Counted from the stretch's first letter, positions 19,591 to 31,165 are shown. The stretch: DNA of 64,000 nucleotides from Plazaster borealis (GCA_021014325.1 JAJGQC010000611.1:124001-188000), one strand, 5' to 3'. Translations and numbers: made by a program. The notes: generated by a model from the letters alone, not told the origin.

Positions 19591-21363
19591 TTAAATCGTT
19601 ATGTACCCGCTGCTAAAACATAGGATTTGAACTGCCTCTAGCCACCAGGCTAGCACGGTGGTCTATGGTATAACATCTGCTCTAGCAATGCAAAGGTCGT
19701 GTGTTCGAATCCCACACGAGTGATTTGCCTATTAAATCTTTGCGGTACCCGCTGCTAAAACATAGGATTTGAACTGCCTCTAGCCACCAGGCTATGGTGG
19801 TCTATGGTAAGACATCTGCTCTAGCAATGCAAAGGTTGTGGGTTCGAATCCCACCCGAGTGATTTGCCTATTAAATCTTTGCTAACACATAGAATTTGAA
19901 CTGCCTCTAGCCACCAGACTAGCACGGTGGTCTATGGTAAGACATCTGCTCTAGCAATGCAAAGGCCGTGTGTTCGAATCCCACCCGAGTGATTTGCCTA
20001 TTAAATCGTTGCAGTACCCGCTGCTAACACATAGGATTTGAAATGCCTCTAGCCATCAGGCTAGCACGGTGGTCTATGGTAAGACATCTGCTCTAGCAAT
20101 GCAAAGGTCGTGTGTTCAAATCCCACCCGAGTGATTTGCCTATTAAATCTTTGCGGTACCCGCTGCTAACACATAGGATTTGAAATGCCTCTAGCCACCA
20201 GGCTAACACGGTGGTCTAGTTGTAAGACATCTGCTCTAGCAATGCAAAGGTCGTGTGTTCGAATCCCACCCGAGTGATTTGCCTATTAAATCTTTGCGGT
20301 ACCCGCTGCTAATACATAGGATTTGAACTGCCTCTAGCCACCAGGCTAACATGGTGGTCTATGGTAAGACATCTGCTCTAGCAATGCAAAGGTCGCGTGT
20401 TCAAATCCCACCCGAGTGATTTGCCTATTAAATCGTTGCAGTACCCGTTGCTAACACATAGGATTTGAACTGCCTCTAGCCACCAGGCTAACACGGTGGT
20501 CTATGGTAAGACATCTGCTCTAGCAATGCAAAGGTCGCGTGTTCAAATCCCACCCGAGTGATTTGCCTATTAAATCGTTGCAGTACCCGCTGCTAACACA
20601 TAGGATTTGAACTGCCTCTAGCCATCAGGCTAACACGGTGGTCTATGGTAAGACATCTGCTCTAGCAATGCAAAGGTCGTGTGTTCGAATCCCGCGCGAG
20701 TGATTTGCCTATTAAATCGTTGCAGTACCCGCTGCTAACACATAGGATTTGAACTGCCTCTAGCCACCAGGCTAGCACGGTGGTCTAGTTGTAAGACATC
20801 TGCTCTAGCAATGCAAAGGTCGTGTGTTTGAATCCCACCCGAGTGATTAGCCTATTAAATCGTTGCAGTACCCGCTGCTAACACATAGGATTTGAACTGC
20901 CTCTAGCCACCAGGCTAACACGGTGGTCTAGTTCTAAGACATCTGCTCTAGCTATGCAAAGGTCGTGTGTTGGAATCCCACCCGAGTGATTTGCCTATTA
21001 AATCGTTGCAGTACCCGCTGCTAACACATAGGATTTGAAATGCCTCTAGCCACCAGGCTAACACGGTGGTCTATGGTAAGACATTTGCTCTAGCAATGCA
21101 AAGGTCGTGTGTTCGAATCCCACCCGAGTGATTTGCCTATTAAATCGCTATGTACCAGCTGCTAACACATAGAATTTGAACTGCCTCTAGCCACCAGGCT
21201 AACATGGTGGTCTATGGTAAGACATCTGCTCTAGCAATGCAAAGGTCAGTTGTTCGAATCCCACCCGAGTGATTTGCTTATTAAATCTTTGCGGTACCCG
21301 CTGCTAAAACATAGGATTTGAACTGCCTCTAGCCACCAGGCTAACATGGTGGTCTAGTGGTAT
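19589..21363 (+). repeat. Tandem array of ~12 tRNA-like SINE units (~142-bp period)
   Basis: The unit contains GGTGGTCTATGGTAAGACAT (A-box-like), CTGCTCTAGCAATGCAAAGG, a B box GTGTTCGAATCCCACCCGAG, then GATTTGCCTATTAAATC and GGATTTGAACTGCCTCTAGC. Twelve B-box segments occur with spacing 132-144 bp, mostly 142-144; a partial thirteenth unit stops at about 21363. Most units keep both Pol III box motifs. The anticodon-like loop CTAGCAA would read AGC (Ala), but acceptor pairing is poor, so these are SINE-derived and not functional tRNA genes. Confidence 0.9.
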
Positions 21364-22190
21364 ATCAAATACTGGTGATTATTTGATTCTTTGTTTTGAT
21401 ACCATTTATTGTTTTAACTTCATTTTCATAACATTGAATTCAAGTCTCAGAAAATTTTGCAATCAAATATCAAGAACAGAAAAACCTCCATTGAATCAGA
21501 AGATAATACACTAAGGTTCTAATCTGAGTACATTATTTGAGAAACCATACAAGCATGTCAATGGTACAACACTTTTACATGTAAACCAAAGATGAATCAT
21601 TATCATCTAAGCTACAAAATCACAATTTATGAAACTGCACAAATTAAGTAGTATGTGTATTGTATGCACGATCTTAGGCCTATCTCAAGCTGGAGTATTG
21701 AGCAAAGTGGAATCAGTTTGTGATCTCTACTCACCTCAGCACTGTGTACTGTTGACAAAGATGTAAAAGATACGTCTGCAATCCTGTCAGGATGTTCCTT
21801 GTTTTACAGCAGTCTTATTTCCTGGTGGAATGCAGGAATCTGCCTTAACAAATACAGTCCTGGAAACACCTTTGTAGCAAGGTTGTACATGTAGACCATA
21901 GGGCGAGCCGATTTTAACGCTTGTCTTGTACTCCACATGTTGTGACTACCTGAAACTTATTTAAGAATTAAGCATAATATTTTAAAGAAATTAATTTATG
22001 TGTTCCCACACTGGGAAGTGGAGCATTTGATGAAAAAGGTCAAATCGCGAATTTAATCCACGCACGTTGCTAAGACTATCAATTCATCCGATTGGCCCAT
22101 CAGATCACAAAGTGACAGATTTTTGCTAGTCCGCCAATCAGAAAAATTGTATTAACGGCTTTGGTACTGCGTCATGTGACACATGTACTG
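21364..22190. other. No gene called; upstream region of the next gene
   Basis: A minus-strand stretch 21737-21870 ends with a good donor-like GAG|GTGAGTAGAG but has an in-frame stop, so it was not called an exon. Two CCAAT-box motifs (GATTGGCCCATCA at about 22089 and CGCCAATCAG at 22132) lie 60-120 bp before the ATG of the next gene and may be its promoter. Confidence 0.4.
22080..22145 (+). promoter_or_regulatory. Putative CCAAT-box promoter of the 22.2-28.4 kb gene
   Basis: Two CCAAT motifs in opposite orientation (CGATTGGCCC and CCGCCAATCAG) about 45 bp apart, with no TATA box. They lie just upstream of the first exon. Inference from motif and position only. Confidence 0.35.
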
Positions 22191-22208
22191 TGTCACCTGA
22201 CATGCCTT

Positions 22209-22580
22209 GACGCTTGGTTCGCCGTAATGATGTCTGTCGATGCGAAATCTTATCGAAATTCGCCAAAAATAGGTGTTTTGCTCATTGTTCTAGTGTTTCC
22301 GAAGACATCAAACCTTTACGAGCAAACGGTGGAACACATTTGTAAGCAGTGTGAATATTTGGAAAGATTTAGTGGGGTATCAGGCTGATGTAGCGAGAGC
22401 TTTTTTAGACGAAGTTCAAGTTGGACCTGATGCACTGGTCGATACTGCAGGCTTACCAGTACCGGAATTTGGTGGCTATCACCCGGCGTGCTATCGCTAT
22501 TTCACAGATTCATCCAAGCAAGAGAGGGGAAAATTAAACAAAGAGAAACAACAAACAGATGCTGCATCATGTCAGACTTC
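22209..22580 (+). pseudogene. Exon 1 of the large nuclease-like gene
   Basis: Coding-like sequence is spread over three frames. MSVDAKSYRNSPK is in frame 3 from about 22232. A frame-2 stretch containing RCFAHCSSVSEDIKPLRANG (22271-22330) carries a Cys pair. Frame 1 from 22354 has NIWKDLVGYQADVARAFLDE, then YHPACYRYFTDSSKQER (22480-22530). The exon ends at ACTTCAG|GTAAGC (22580) in phase 1. The shifts fall near the A-run at 22265 and near 22345. The H-x3-C (HPAC) with the upstream Cys pair suggests a zinc-binding module. Confidence 0.55.
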
Positions 22581-22596
22581 AGGTAAGCCATACATT

Positions 22597-22860
22597 TAAC
22601 TCTTTCACGCTGGCCGACCGTTAGCTAGCGACCGGTAAAATCCCTTCAGAAAAAAAATTGTAAAACGAAAAATAAAGATCGCACGGCCACACAGTTTTCA
22701 GAATGGGAAGGAAAGAGGACTCTTGAGGGTGCTATTGTGACCTCTTTTTTTTGGGGGGGGGGGTGTTTGCCAATTGCCATTTGCAAAAAAAACGAGTGAA
22801 CAATTATTGTGTCAAAATGATCAATTTATCACTAAAATAAATGATGCATGCAGGAACTTA
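22597..22860. mobile_element. Decayed TTAA MITE shared with 60010-60230
   Basis: Contains TTGTAAAACGAAAAATAAAG, CCACACAGTTTTCAGAATGG, GAGGACTCTTGAGGGTGCTA and TCACTAAAATAAATGATGCATG, all present in the same order at 60057-60225 in an intron of the discoidin gene. The left end TTTAACTCTTTCACGC and the other copy's right end GCATGAAAGGGTTAA look like the two inverted termini with TTAA. Confidence 0.7.
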
Positions 22861-22974
22861 CATTTACATGGACTAAACTAATTTTAATGTCCGAATTTTT
22901 TCACTCACAATAAATTGAGTCAACACAAACCTGATTTACTTATAGTCTTGCAGCTAAAATCAATTCAATAAAAA

Positions 22975-23500
22975 CTTACTTGAAATCAGAAGTGGTAAGT
23001 TGTATGATGTAAACTCTAATTATAATTTTAAAAAGACATGAATATAATGGTTATGTTTACATGAATAATGTTTTATAGCTTTCTGACGACTAATAATGTC
23101 TAAAAACTGCCACACGTCAAGCCAGGCTCAATTTGTTGACATTTTGAAGGGGAAAAATGTACGGTAGCTTATATGTAAAATCAAAAGTGGTAAAGGTTAT
23201 TTTATGTCAACTTTAAGAAAAATAATGGTTATGTTCACGTGAATAATGTCTTAGTTTTCTGACATGTTTTGTCTAGAAAGCTGTAACACGGCGGAGCCAT
23301 GCTCAATTTGTTTGCAACCCCAAAATGTACCGTAGCCTATATTTGAAATCAAAAGTGGGAAAGGAGTTCAAGTGGTAAAGGTGTTTTATGATGTCAACTT
23401 TAAGAAATTATATTCGCATAAATAATAACTTAGTTTTCTGACGGCTTTTGTCTAAAAAGCCGTCATCGGCGAAGCCATGCTCAATTTTTTTTTTGGCAAT
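22975..23500 (+). repeat. Three tandem ~170-190-bp repeats in the intron
   Basis: Each unit has a GAAATCA.AAGTGGTAAG motif, a GGTTATGTT.AC.TGAATAAT motif, TTTTCTGACG..TT.TGTCTA and GCCA.GCTCAATTTGTT. Units begin near 22978, 23175 and 23343 and have diverged. Confidence 0.7.
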
Positions 23501-23839
23501 GTTAACCTTTGATTGTTTTGTAGCATGTACACTTTGAACACCTTGAAATGTTATTTGTGCTTAGATTTAAACGGAATGTTCACATACAATTTGTGCATTA
23601 TAATATAATGACATAGTTTAAAAAAAAATTCTCCACATTCATAACTCTGTCCAATACAGCCTGGTTTTTTAAGTATTCAAGTACAGTTTTGAATACAGCT
23701 GATTTTTTTTATAGCGATAAATCAGATAGCTACTGTTATGACTGTGTGAATTTTATTTTAATTGCATGCATAATTGTTTAAACATGATTTTAAGTTGGAA
23801 AATCACCAATTTCTCTCAATTTTTGTTTTATTTGTACAG

Positions 23840-26800
23840 AATTGGAGCCTTCTACGTCAAGTGCAGGTGGTCAAGCTCCAGGTCCGTCCTCAGCCTCAGC
23901 AGAAAGACGCTTGCGGTCAAAATCCCGTGTTGCTGGTGCTTCAACGCAGCCCTCTCTCTCTGCCCACATTCTACCAAAGAGTTGCATCATCTGTCGAAAA
24001 ATAAAACTTATAAGGACTCTGAGGGGAAGAAAAAGAAGGAACCATTAATGTTGTGTGAACAGCCGGATGGTGGAAAACTAGCTACAGCTGCCAAAGACAA
24101 GAAGGACGACCACATTCTTCTTCAGATCCAGGACCGAGACTGCGTAGCAATAGAGGTGAGGTATCATCGCAGTTGTTTCAGGAGCTTCACTGTCTACCAA
24201 TCGAGGAAGAGGGTTGAACCCATCATGGAGCAGAAGTATGGAAAGGCATTCGTTACATTTTGCAGTTATGTTGTAGACAAGAAGATCATACAAGAGAAGC
24301 AAATATATAGAATGACAGCATTGAGAAGATTGTTTGTAAAAGCCGTTAAAGATGTTGAGTCTAAAGATGCATCGAGTTACAAGAGCTACAGCCTTAAACA
24401 ACGCCTGAAACGAAAGTATCCACAACTCTGCTTTCTTCAGCCCAAGAAGAGGTATGCAAGTGAAATGGTGTATGTCGAGACGCTATCAACTGAAGACCTC
24501 GTGCCAAGAGCAGTTGATTCTGAAGAATATGACACAGACACCACCACTGATACAGACACCACAGATGTTGATGAAATAATAGAACCTCCAAAGAAGCGAC
24601 AAAAGGGCGGGAATGGTACTCGATCCAAACCTTCAATGGCTTCACTTCGAGATCGTTTCTCCACTGCACTGGACCTAAAGGAAGATGTCATGCAGACCAA
24701 CGCCAGTCTACCATGGCCTCCAACATCATCTGATTTAACATTGGAATCTGCACGCACAATAGTATCCACCAAGCTGTACAATTTTCTAGCATGGGTTGTA
24801 GGTGCTTCTGCTGATCCAGAAGAAGAGGAGAAAGTGAAGATAGGAGCAGCAGAAGATCGTCGTATCCTTACAATTTGTCAAGATATTATCTACTTGGCTA
24901 CAAAGGGGAGGAAGATGATGCCCAAACATACATCTCTATCAATGGCAATGCGTCATCTGAGTGGGTCATCACAGCTGATTGGGCTACTTAACGGTTTTGG
25001 ATATTGTGTGTCGCACACCATTGCTTTGGAGCATGATACGGCTATAGGGCTGCAGGAGATAGAGAAAGGTTCAAGTGCGCTTCCGTCCAGTCTGGAAAAG
25101 TCATCCTACACTACTCTAGTCTGGGACAATAACGACTTTGGGGAAAGAACACTTTCAGGAAAAGGGACGACTCATAACACAAATGGGATAGCTGTACAAC
25201 ATGCACATCTTGCTGCTGTAATCCCTAAAGCTTTACCAGCTCAGAGTATGAAGAAGACAAGACAACGATCTTTGCCCGCACCTGCTACAATACTGGTGAG
25301 ATTCACTGGCCAGAAGAAGACATCGCCAGAGGCATTTGATGATTCTGTGGCGCTTGAGATGAGTCAGTACAACGATGTTCTACGTTCAAACAAAGAACAG
25401 GATGAAGCCTTCTATGTTGCAAAATCGTCACAGGAACGACTACTGCCATCTTGGACTGGATTTAATCAACTGCTTTCATCCAATATCCCTCCTAAGGCAA
25501 CAATAGCTTATTTGCCAGTGATAGATGCCAGCCCAACTGATTTTAACACCGTCCACACTGTACTACACCGAAGCTTGGAGATAGCAGCTCAATTGGCACT
25601 TCCAGCTATTGTGATAGTGGTTGACCAGGCCATTTATTGCAAAGCTCAAACAATCCGCTGCAAGATCCAATATTTCTGAAGAAGATAGTCATTCGTCTGG
25701 GGCTTTCCACACAACGATGACAGCACTTGCTTGTATTGGGAAGCGATTTCAGGAGGCAGGACTGCAAGATATTCTTATTGAAGCAGGTGTTGTAGCTACA
25801 GGCTCGGTGACTGGTGTGATGAACGGCCACAACTACAATAGAAGTATCAGATGTCACAAGCTTATGGCCGAAGCACTTCATTGCTTGCGCTGGCAGAGCT
25901 TCATGGGTTCTTTGGAAGAGGAGAAGCAACATCAGTACGGAGAAGCAGTGGCATCTCTACAAGGGTCATTTCCAAGTGAATTCACCAACCAAGTTCAAGG
26001 AGAGTTGTACCAAGAAATGGTCAAGGAGTATGGGGATTTCATTGAAGAAGGAAAGAAGGATGCTACTTTCAAATTTTGGTCTTCCTATCTTGATTTGGTT
26101 GGAAATGTCCTCCTGTTCATACGTGCAACACGAGAAGGGGATTGGCAACTACATCTTGCTTCAGTCAGAGCCCTGCTTCCTTGGATGTTTGCCTATGACA
26201 GAACAAATTATGCACGGTACCTGCCAGTTTATTGGATCGAGATGAGCCAACTTTCTACCACTCATCCATACATTTACGACGAGTTGATGAAGGGTCACTT
26301 TGGAGTGCAACGCCAAGACAGTCATGGGTTTGCACAGGTGGCATGCGATATGACCATTGAGCAGACAGTAAATAGAGACACAAAGACCAGAGGAGGAGTA
26401 AAGGGTTTTTCAAACAACCAAGGAGCTACAAACCGCTGGGTCAGAGGCCACCATGAAAGAGCCCTTATCACAAGACAGTGTGAAGAAATGGCTGGAAAGG
26501 GTGAGAAGTCTTCAAAAAGAGCAGACCTAACAAAAAGCAGGATGACAAGGGACCAGCAGGATGTAGCCAATATCATGAGTACCGTCAACAGCATGACAAA
26601 TCCCTTTGTGGTCGATCGAGAGACAGATGCTGATGATCTTGTGCATCTCTCATCAGGCATTGTTGCATCAGTCAGTGTGTGCTCAGATCTACTGAAAGCA
26701 GGGGAGAAGGGGGAGGTCGCATTCATCAACTTCGCCAAAACCAGACAACAAGGAGATGTCGATCTTAACAAGCCCATCACCAAGATGAAACTTAAGACAT

Positions 26801-28436
26801 TTGCCGATTCTGACAAGACAAAAATCAACATGAAAGGGAAAGAAGTTGTGCTGAAGAGTGCCCGTGAGTTACTGGCAAGGCTCATCATCATCGGCCGTGT
26901 GCGCAAAGTTGATCAACGGAAGATGCTAAGTCACTCCTTAAGCCCATACCCACCAGCCATTTGTAAACAAGATGGATGTTTAGTCAAAAACAACAAGGCT
27001 GCCCTTCTTCACCAATTGGAAAATTTACCGAAGTCATCCCCAACGTTGGATCCACCGAAGGAGTCGGTGTGGATTATTGATGCTATGGCAATGCTTCAAG
27101 GCCTAATACCAAGTAGGATGCCTGCTACCATGGGACAGTTGGCCAAGAAAATCCTGAAGGATGCAGTTTACCAAGCCAGAAGCACCAGTTCTGATGTTGT
27201 CCACTTTGTCACTGACACATATCACCCTGTTAGTATTAAAGGTGCAGAAATAAAAAGACGTGCTGCAAGTGGGTTCCAGCGGATAAAAATTGCAAACCAG
27301 GACCAACCCGTTCCAAAGCAATGGAAAAATTCTTGGCAAATGGCTTCAACAAGCAACACTTTGCCAAGTTTTTATATGAGACGTGGTGTGCTTGTGGTGA
27401 GGATGAATTCAAGGGAGTTGATGTATACCTGGCTCATTCTGAAGAATGCCACAAGTTATCTTGTCGTGGCGGTACCACTGTCAGTGAAGCAATTCCAGAG
27501 CTATACTCTACTCAAGAGGAGGCAGACACGAGGATGATGCTACACCCAAAGTACATCAGCAACATGGGTAAAAAGGATATCATCATAAAGAGCCCGGACA
27601 CCGACATATTCATCATTGGCATTGGCGTGTCTGCCCAACTTGAGGGTTCCAAGTTGTATTTTCATACTGGAAAACAAGATAAGGAGCGCACAATTGATTT
27701 GAACGCCCTACAGTGTCATCTTGGAGAGGAAATCAGCAATGCCATTGTAGGCCTCCACCCATTTACGGGTTGCGATTCAGTTAGTGCTACATGTATGTAT
27801 GGACTGGGAAAGACTAAACCCTTTACACTGGTGTCGAAGACTCCAAAGTTTACCAAGGCATTCCAGGAGCTTGGAAAAGCATTCACACTTACAGATGACC
27901 TGATTTCTACTCTGGAGGAATTTGTTTGCAAGTTATATGGGATGAACGAAATCAGAACGGTGAATGAAGCAAGATATGCTTTGTTTTCCATGGCTACAAG
28001 ACAAGAAGACATCATGCCCCCAAACAAAGATGCCCTCGTGAAACACATCCAGAGGGCCAATTACCAAACCGCTATTTGGAGGCGCTGCTTAGAGAGCCAG
28101 CCAGATGTTCCGTCACCAGTTGGGCAAGGTTGGAAATCGGTTGATGGAGGGCTTGGAATAGACTGGATGGATATGCAACCTGCTCAACAGAGCATCCTTG
28201 AACTGACTTCATGCAAGTGCAAAAAGTCCAAATGTAAAGTCACAGAAGCAGATGACCAGTGTTGTGCGTCTTTGGGTCTTCCCTGCACAGAACTGTGTGA
28301 GTGCAAGAACTGCAACAACATGGCTGCGCCAGATGAGGAACCAATCATTGAAGAAGAAGAAGAAGAAGAAGCAGAAGCTAATGAAGGTGACAACTGTGAC
28401 GATGAGGAGAACTTTGAAGAAGAGGAGTTGTTTTAA
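23840..28436 (+). pseudogene. Exon 2: nuclease-like core and CXC domain
   Basis: Frames used: frame 1 to about 24003, frame 3 to about 25660, frame 2 for about 50 bp, frame 1 to about 27335, then frame 3 to the TAA at 28436. Predicted acidic catalytic set: IIDAMAM (27071), FVTDTYHPVSIKGAEIKRRA (27205-27265), EEADTRMM (27515), SPDTDIFIIG (27593-27622) and HPFTGCDSVSA (27757). This order of D, D..E, E.D, D.D and D matches the FEN1/XRN1 type of metal-dependent nuclease. A CXC-like cluster follows, from CKCKKSKCKV to LPCTELCECKNCNN (28210-28320), then Glu repeats. An AATAAA lies at 28499. Nuclease function is inferred from motif spacing only. Confidence 0.72.
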
Positions 28437-28506
28437 CATGTTCAGGTAGGTAGCAGAACCTCATATATCCCATAAATAACAGTCTCCTTTTTACAGGAAA
28501 TAAATA

Positions 28507-29040
28507 GTTGACAGGTCACCATTTTGGGATATGTTTGTGTGGGAAGTTTTCTTTGAAGACTAGTTTTACATTGTGGAATATGATCATTTAATTTTTTTGC
28601 TGATTGATTTATCACAATATTGATGCAAGATTTTTGTACATGAAGAAAATGGGAAGTTTTCACAGTATATAATTTGCGGCAGTAAACAGTCAATTGATAG
28701 GTTTTCTACTTTATAATTTAATATTCTTACCTTAGTTAGAACAGTCACGTTTTGTGCAAAGCAACCAACTTGAAGCTGAAAAACAATGTTTATATGCTTC
28801 ACTCTATTTGCCAGCGAAATGTTTACGCAAGTCCATAGTAACTGAACCATGCACATCCAGGCACAAGAGTATGGGGTGTACTTTAGTATGGCGCTTGTTT
28901 AGATCGTGATTCAGGTTTCAAAGCCCGATCCAGTTGACATGGTGATAATCAGATTGCATGTAACACTTCTATAGCGAATAATGCAGCATGATAAAACAAT
29001 GAATTTTTTTTTAAAGTTTGCACTTTATCTTATATTCTTA
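28507..29040. other. No gene seen
   Basis: 3' flank of the large gene; AT-rich, no recognisable repeat or coding content. Confidence 0.35.
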
Positions 29041-29067
29041 TCATTTTCTTTCCTCTTTTGTCTTTGT

Positions 29068-29228
29068 GTGTTAAAGATGAGGATGACATGATAACCAGGT
29101 CCTTACAGCTCCCAACAGACTACAACGTGCGGTATGAGAACCAAGTCTTAACAGCTCCCAGCAGAATGGATCTGCCTTACTACCAATGTAATGAAAGTTG
29201 TATGTACTGTTCATCAACCTTGTTTTAA
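29068..29228 (+). pseudogene. Short coding-like plus-strand fragment, unidentified
   Basis: After TGTGTGTTAAAG the plus strand reads DEDDMITRSLQLPTDYNVRY and then ENQVLTAPSRMDLPYYQCNE to a stop near 29228. It has protein-like composition but no recognised family. It may be a 3' exon or remnant linked to the preceding gene, or a chance frame. Confidence 0.25.
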
Positions 29229-30087
29229 TTGGTAAAGAAGCAGCACAAAGTACTTGAATAGATTGTTTTTACCTTAACATTTATTGTTTGTAAATGAACT
29301 TCCTCATTCAGAATAAGTGTTAAATCGATACAGGCTTTGTGGCAGAAAAATGACAAACTTACGATTCTGGGCTTAAAATATCATTTTCAGGCAAATTTCA
29401 GTGCTTCTTGAAATGGCACACTGTACACCTTCACATCTAATATTTTGTACAATAAATATGAAGTTAGACCACAACAGCGGTATCATATTCACTGATAAAA
29501 ACCAATTGCCACGTGTATTTGTGAAAATCACTTGCACCAGATGCAGTCCTTTTTTAAAGGAATTCTTCTTTTAACCCTAACAAGCCCAAGCTATTTTTGC
29601 TCTTCCAGGCTAAAAGGGGGGGGGGTCCCCAATATCTATATTATTGGTCTGAATGCTATAATTTTTAGCACACATAATAGAGCAACTCGATATCTACAAG
29701 ATGCAAACATTGGAATTTCTCAGGGTCACCATATGATCTGAAAGTATTTTAAATAATTTTTGATGGTCCTAGGATGCCATTTTGTATTTAAATTCCCATT
29801 GAAGATACCCTCATTTCATTGGCTTATCAATACAAATATAACTGATATATGAGTTAATAGCTGTATAAATGTGTTTCTTCAAGCAGGCTTGGATCCTCGA
29901 TTCTGATTGGTCGATCCATAGCAACAAGGAGTGTGATATAAACTTATATTGCACGGCCCATATCATACCCTGCGTCTTGTGGGTTGTAACTCTGCGTATG
30001 CGCTTTTATAAGCTATACGCAAAACGTACAGCTTATAAGGAGTTTATGTAAATTCAAAAGTGGCGCGTTTGCTTGAAGATACATTCA
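29229..30087. other. No gene seen
   Basis: AT-rich DNA with a G-run (29617-29625) and a CCAAT-like GATTGGTCGATC near 29898. The end of this stretch is the flank of the palindromic element at 30088. Confidence 0.35.
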
Positions 30088-30214
30088 TTATCACATGCGC
30101 GTGAGTGGAATACAGAAAAACATAGCGCGTCTGCGTCCCATATTTTGGCCTCGTTGGATATGGGACGCAGAAGCGCTATATTTTTCCGTATTCCACTCGC
30201 GCTTGTGTGATAAC
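30088..30214. mobile_element. Palindromic fold-back element, ~57-bp arms
   Basis: Left arm from TTATCACATGCGCGTGAGTG through GCGTCCCATAT; right arm from ATATGGGACGCAG through CACTCGCGCTTGTGTGATAA. Arms differ at a few positions, loop about 13 bp. An extruded hairpin or short MITE. Confidence 0.8.
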
Positions 30215-30228
30215 CTATATTTCTGATC

Positions 30229-30425
30229 TGGGCCCAATTTTTTATAAAGCAAGGAAGCATAAAAACTTGATAAGCACAGAAATTTATTACTGAGCAGAAA
30301 TAGGTTACCAGCCAAAATACCATTCAGTTTATATTGCTGCGACTGGTACCCCACTCAATTCTTGCTTAGCAAAGATATTTACTAAGCAGAATTATCTGCT
30401 TAACAGCTTTATGAAATTGGGCCCA
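30229..30425. mobile_element. Fold-back MITE, TGGGCCCAATTT..ATAAAGC family
   Basis: The ends TGGGCCCAATTT and AAATTGGGCCCA are inverted. Inside are AGGTTACCAGCCAAAATACC and a GCTTAGCA/TGCTTAACAGC pair. The best-delimited copy of a family that recurs at 48190-48420, 52225-53275 and 56558-56740. Confidence 0.8.
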
Positions 30426-31165
30426 GATTTGAGTTGAAAATTAATTATAATGTACAAAATAACAATTCACATAAATTTAGAAACAAAAACATTTTTTAAT
30501 TTTTTATTTATTGTTTTGGCGCCATTTTTCATAAAAAAACAAAGAAACTCTAACATTATATTAAGAGGTGCTTCAAGAATGAAACATAATATTTACATGT
30601 ATGTGATTTATTGTAATTAAATAAAAACAGCCTCAGTTACATTGTAAACTTGTTCATATCAAGAAAATAAACTAAATATATTATTGGTTGCCATGACGAA
30701 TGTATTCAAATTTTATATTAAAATGTTCGGTATAAGAATTTAGGAAAAGTCACAAAATTTTGTTCGAATCAAACATAAACTGTAGACGTGGCAAACAAAA
30801 ATGTGGTAGAGGGGGGGAGGGGCACAATGCCCCCCTAGGGTTAAGGCGCCATTTTTTCAGAAGTGCTCCACTTGTGGAGGTGGGAACTATCAGGCTTTCG
30901 ATAAGAACCACAATACCAACATTTTTGGCCATATTTTAGGTAGTCACAAGGAGGAGACTACAAAAATCAGTTTAGGAAGCTGTTTTGACCCCATGCCCTA
31001 TGGTCTAATGTACTGTGAAGAGTGTCCCCAGTTGCTGGATCAATACAGTACATGTACATAGTGAATGTACAATGTACTACTGTACTGTGTGTTGACAATG
31101 AACTTGAGTGCCAGCAATGTTGAACGTCTGTTTGTCTGGGTTGTTATCAATGAACGTGACTACTG
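30426..31165. other. No gene seen
   Basis: AT-rich, with a short G/C-rich patch (30808-30850). No coding evidence. Confidence 0.35.

Larger units (their letters stand above)
22581..23839 (+). other. Intron of the large nuclease-like gene
   Basis: The GT-AG intron runs from GTAAGC to TTTGTTTTATTTGTACAG. Both sides are phase 1, giving Glu (G|AA) at the junction. It contains a decayed TTAA MITE at about 22597-22860 and three ~180-bp repeats at 22975-23500. Confidence 0.7.
22209..28436 (+). pseudogene. Large two-exon gene: zinc-binding N-terminus, FEN/XRN/PIN-like nuclease core, CXC C-terminus; frameshifted
   Basis: Exon 1 (about 22209-22580) and exon 2 (23840-28436) would encode about 1,650 residues. 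The sequence resembles a family of large, uncharacterised invertebrate proteins that I know only by pattern (EADTRM, SPDTD, FTGCDSVSA). N-terminal Cys/His pairs include YHPACYRYFT, CIICRK and YHRSCFRSFT. The C-terminal third has acidic motifs spaced as in the FEN1/XRN/PIN nuclease fold, followed by a CXC-like cysteine cluster and an acidic tail. I see about six one-base frameshifts, most at homopolymers, so this copy is probably a recent pseudogene. Long-read error is less likely because other genes in the window are intact. Confidence 0.72.

Noticed and set aside
19589..21363. CRISPR-like or tRNA gene cluster interpretation of the 142-bp repeats
   Set aside because: Repeats are long, spacers are not unique, and the tRNA-like part lacks acceptor pairing; the units match a SINE found nearby in reverse.
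21737..21870. Minus-strand exon ending at GAG|GTGAGTAGAG
   Set aside because: An in-frame stop interrupts the only plausible frame and no acceptor or homology supports it.
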